Assembly (NCBI GenBank): GCA_025464025.1
Contig: JAODBP010000143.1
Coordinates: 1 to 12,542 of the forward strand
Reading direction: 5' to 3'
DNA length: 12,542 nt
DNA from: Actinomycetes bacterium
Lineage (GTDB): Bacteria > Actinomycetota > Acidimicrobiia > Acidimicrobiales > CADCSY01
Of the stretch, positions 12,503 through 12,542 are shown piece after piece (the first letter of the stretch is position 1; every line of letters starts with the position of its first letter). A program made the translations under genes and the position numbers. The notes beneath the pieces are model-generated. The model worked only from the letters and a program-made list of their open reading frames with translations, had not been told where the DNA came from and made no database searches.

Positions 12503-12542
12503 TAGTTCGAGCGGGGGACTCGGGCGCGCCCAACTCGTCTCA

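Larger units (their letters stand above)
12336..12542. other. Gene-free, palindrome-rich right end
   Basis: No convincing gene lies here. Two opposite-strand open stretches of 91 codons (12201-12476 plus and 12258-12533 minus) overlap each other, run into the PIN-like gene, and lack family-like sequence. The stretch looks less G/C-biased than the genes. It holds GTTTCCGCGGAAAC (12388-12401), GGCGCGCC (12435-12442), an inverted repeat with 16-bp arms (12465-12502), and GGGCGCGCCC (12522-12531). It may be the regulatory region of a gene beyond the window, or a junction between genomic segments. Confidence 0.6.

Noticed and set aside
12201..12533. Two overlapping 91-codon frames on opposite strands at the right end
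   Set aside because: Neither has a ribosome binding site or a family-like sequence; both overlap the PIN-like gene and each other, and both cross strong palindromes.

Overview
The window is very GC-rich (over 70 percent by eye), uses many GTG starts, and has strongly G/C-biased third codon positions. Long open frames on the opposite strand are a by-product of that bias. The protein families (COG2159 amidohydrolase beside a TetR regulator, an APH-type kinase, a LuxR regulator with PAS domains, and a split heterodimeric ABC exporter) and two probable leaderless GTG genes point to a high-GC actinobacterium. An Acidimicrobiia-type lineage is my best guess, but this is inference from style and not a placement.

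Left part (1-4173, all plus strand): the end of a TetR-family regulator, then a compact run of an amidohydrolase, an APH/ACAD10-like small-molecule kinase, an unrecognised 140-aa protein, and a protein resembling the tocopherol-cyclase/AttH-like group. Tight spacing suggests one transcription unit for catabolism or modification of a lipid-like or xenobiotic compound, controlled by the TetR protein. Two seams are odd: a 39-codon frame joins the amidohydrolase and kinase genes through GTGA overlaps, and the last gene appears to begin before its first conventional start codon.

Middle part (4183-7762): a minus-strand pair, a PAS-PAS-LuxR regulator followed 10 bases later by a PAS/GAF-like/GGDEF diguanylate cyclase, is divergent from a plus-strand secreted protein with a poorly described conserved domain. 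The secreted gene is followed by a perfect 26-bp palindrome (terminator-like) and a small DUF1905 gene that is probably leaderless.

Right part (7824-12542): two minus-strand half-transporters form an asymmetric heterodimeric ABC exporter. The upstream subunit has Asp in place of the catalytic Glu and Gln in place of the H-loop His, while the partner keeps both. Divergent from them is an AbrB-like antitoxin plus a PIN-like protein, probably a toxin-antitoxin pair with a leaderless start. The last 217 bases carry no convincing gene but are packed with palindromes, including a 16-bp-arm inverted repeat containing TTGACAAC/GTTGTCAA and a 14-bp palindrome, GTTTCCGCGGAAAC, that resembles both parS and Noc-site half sites.

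No rRNA, tRNA, CRISPR array, transposase or integrase was seen.
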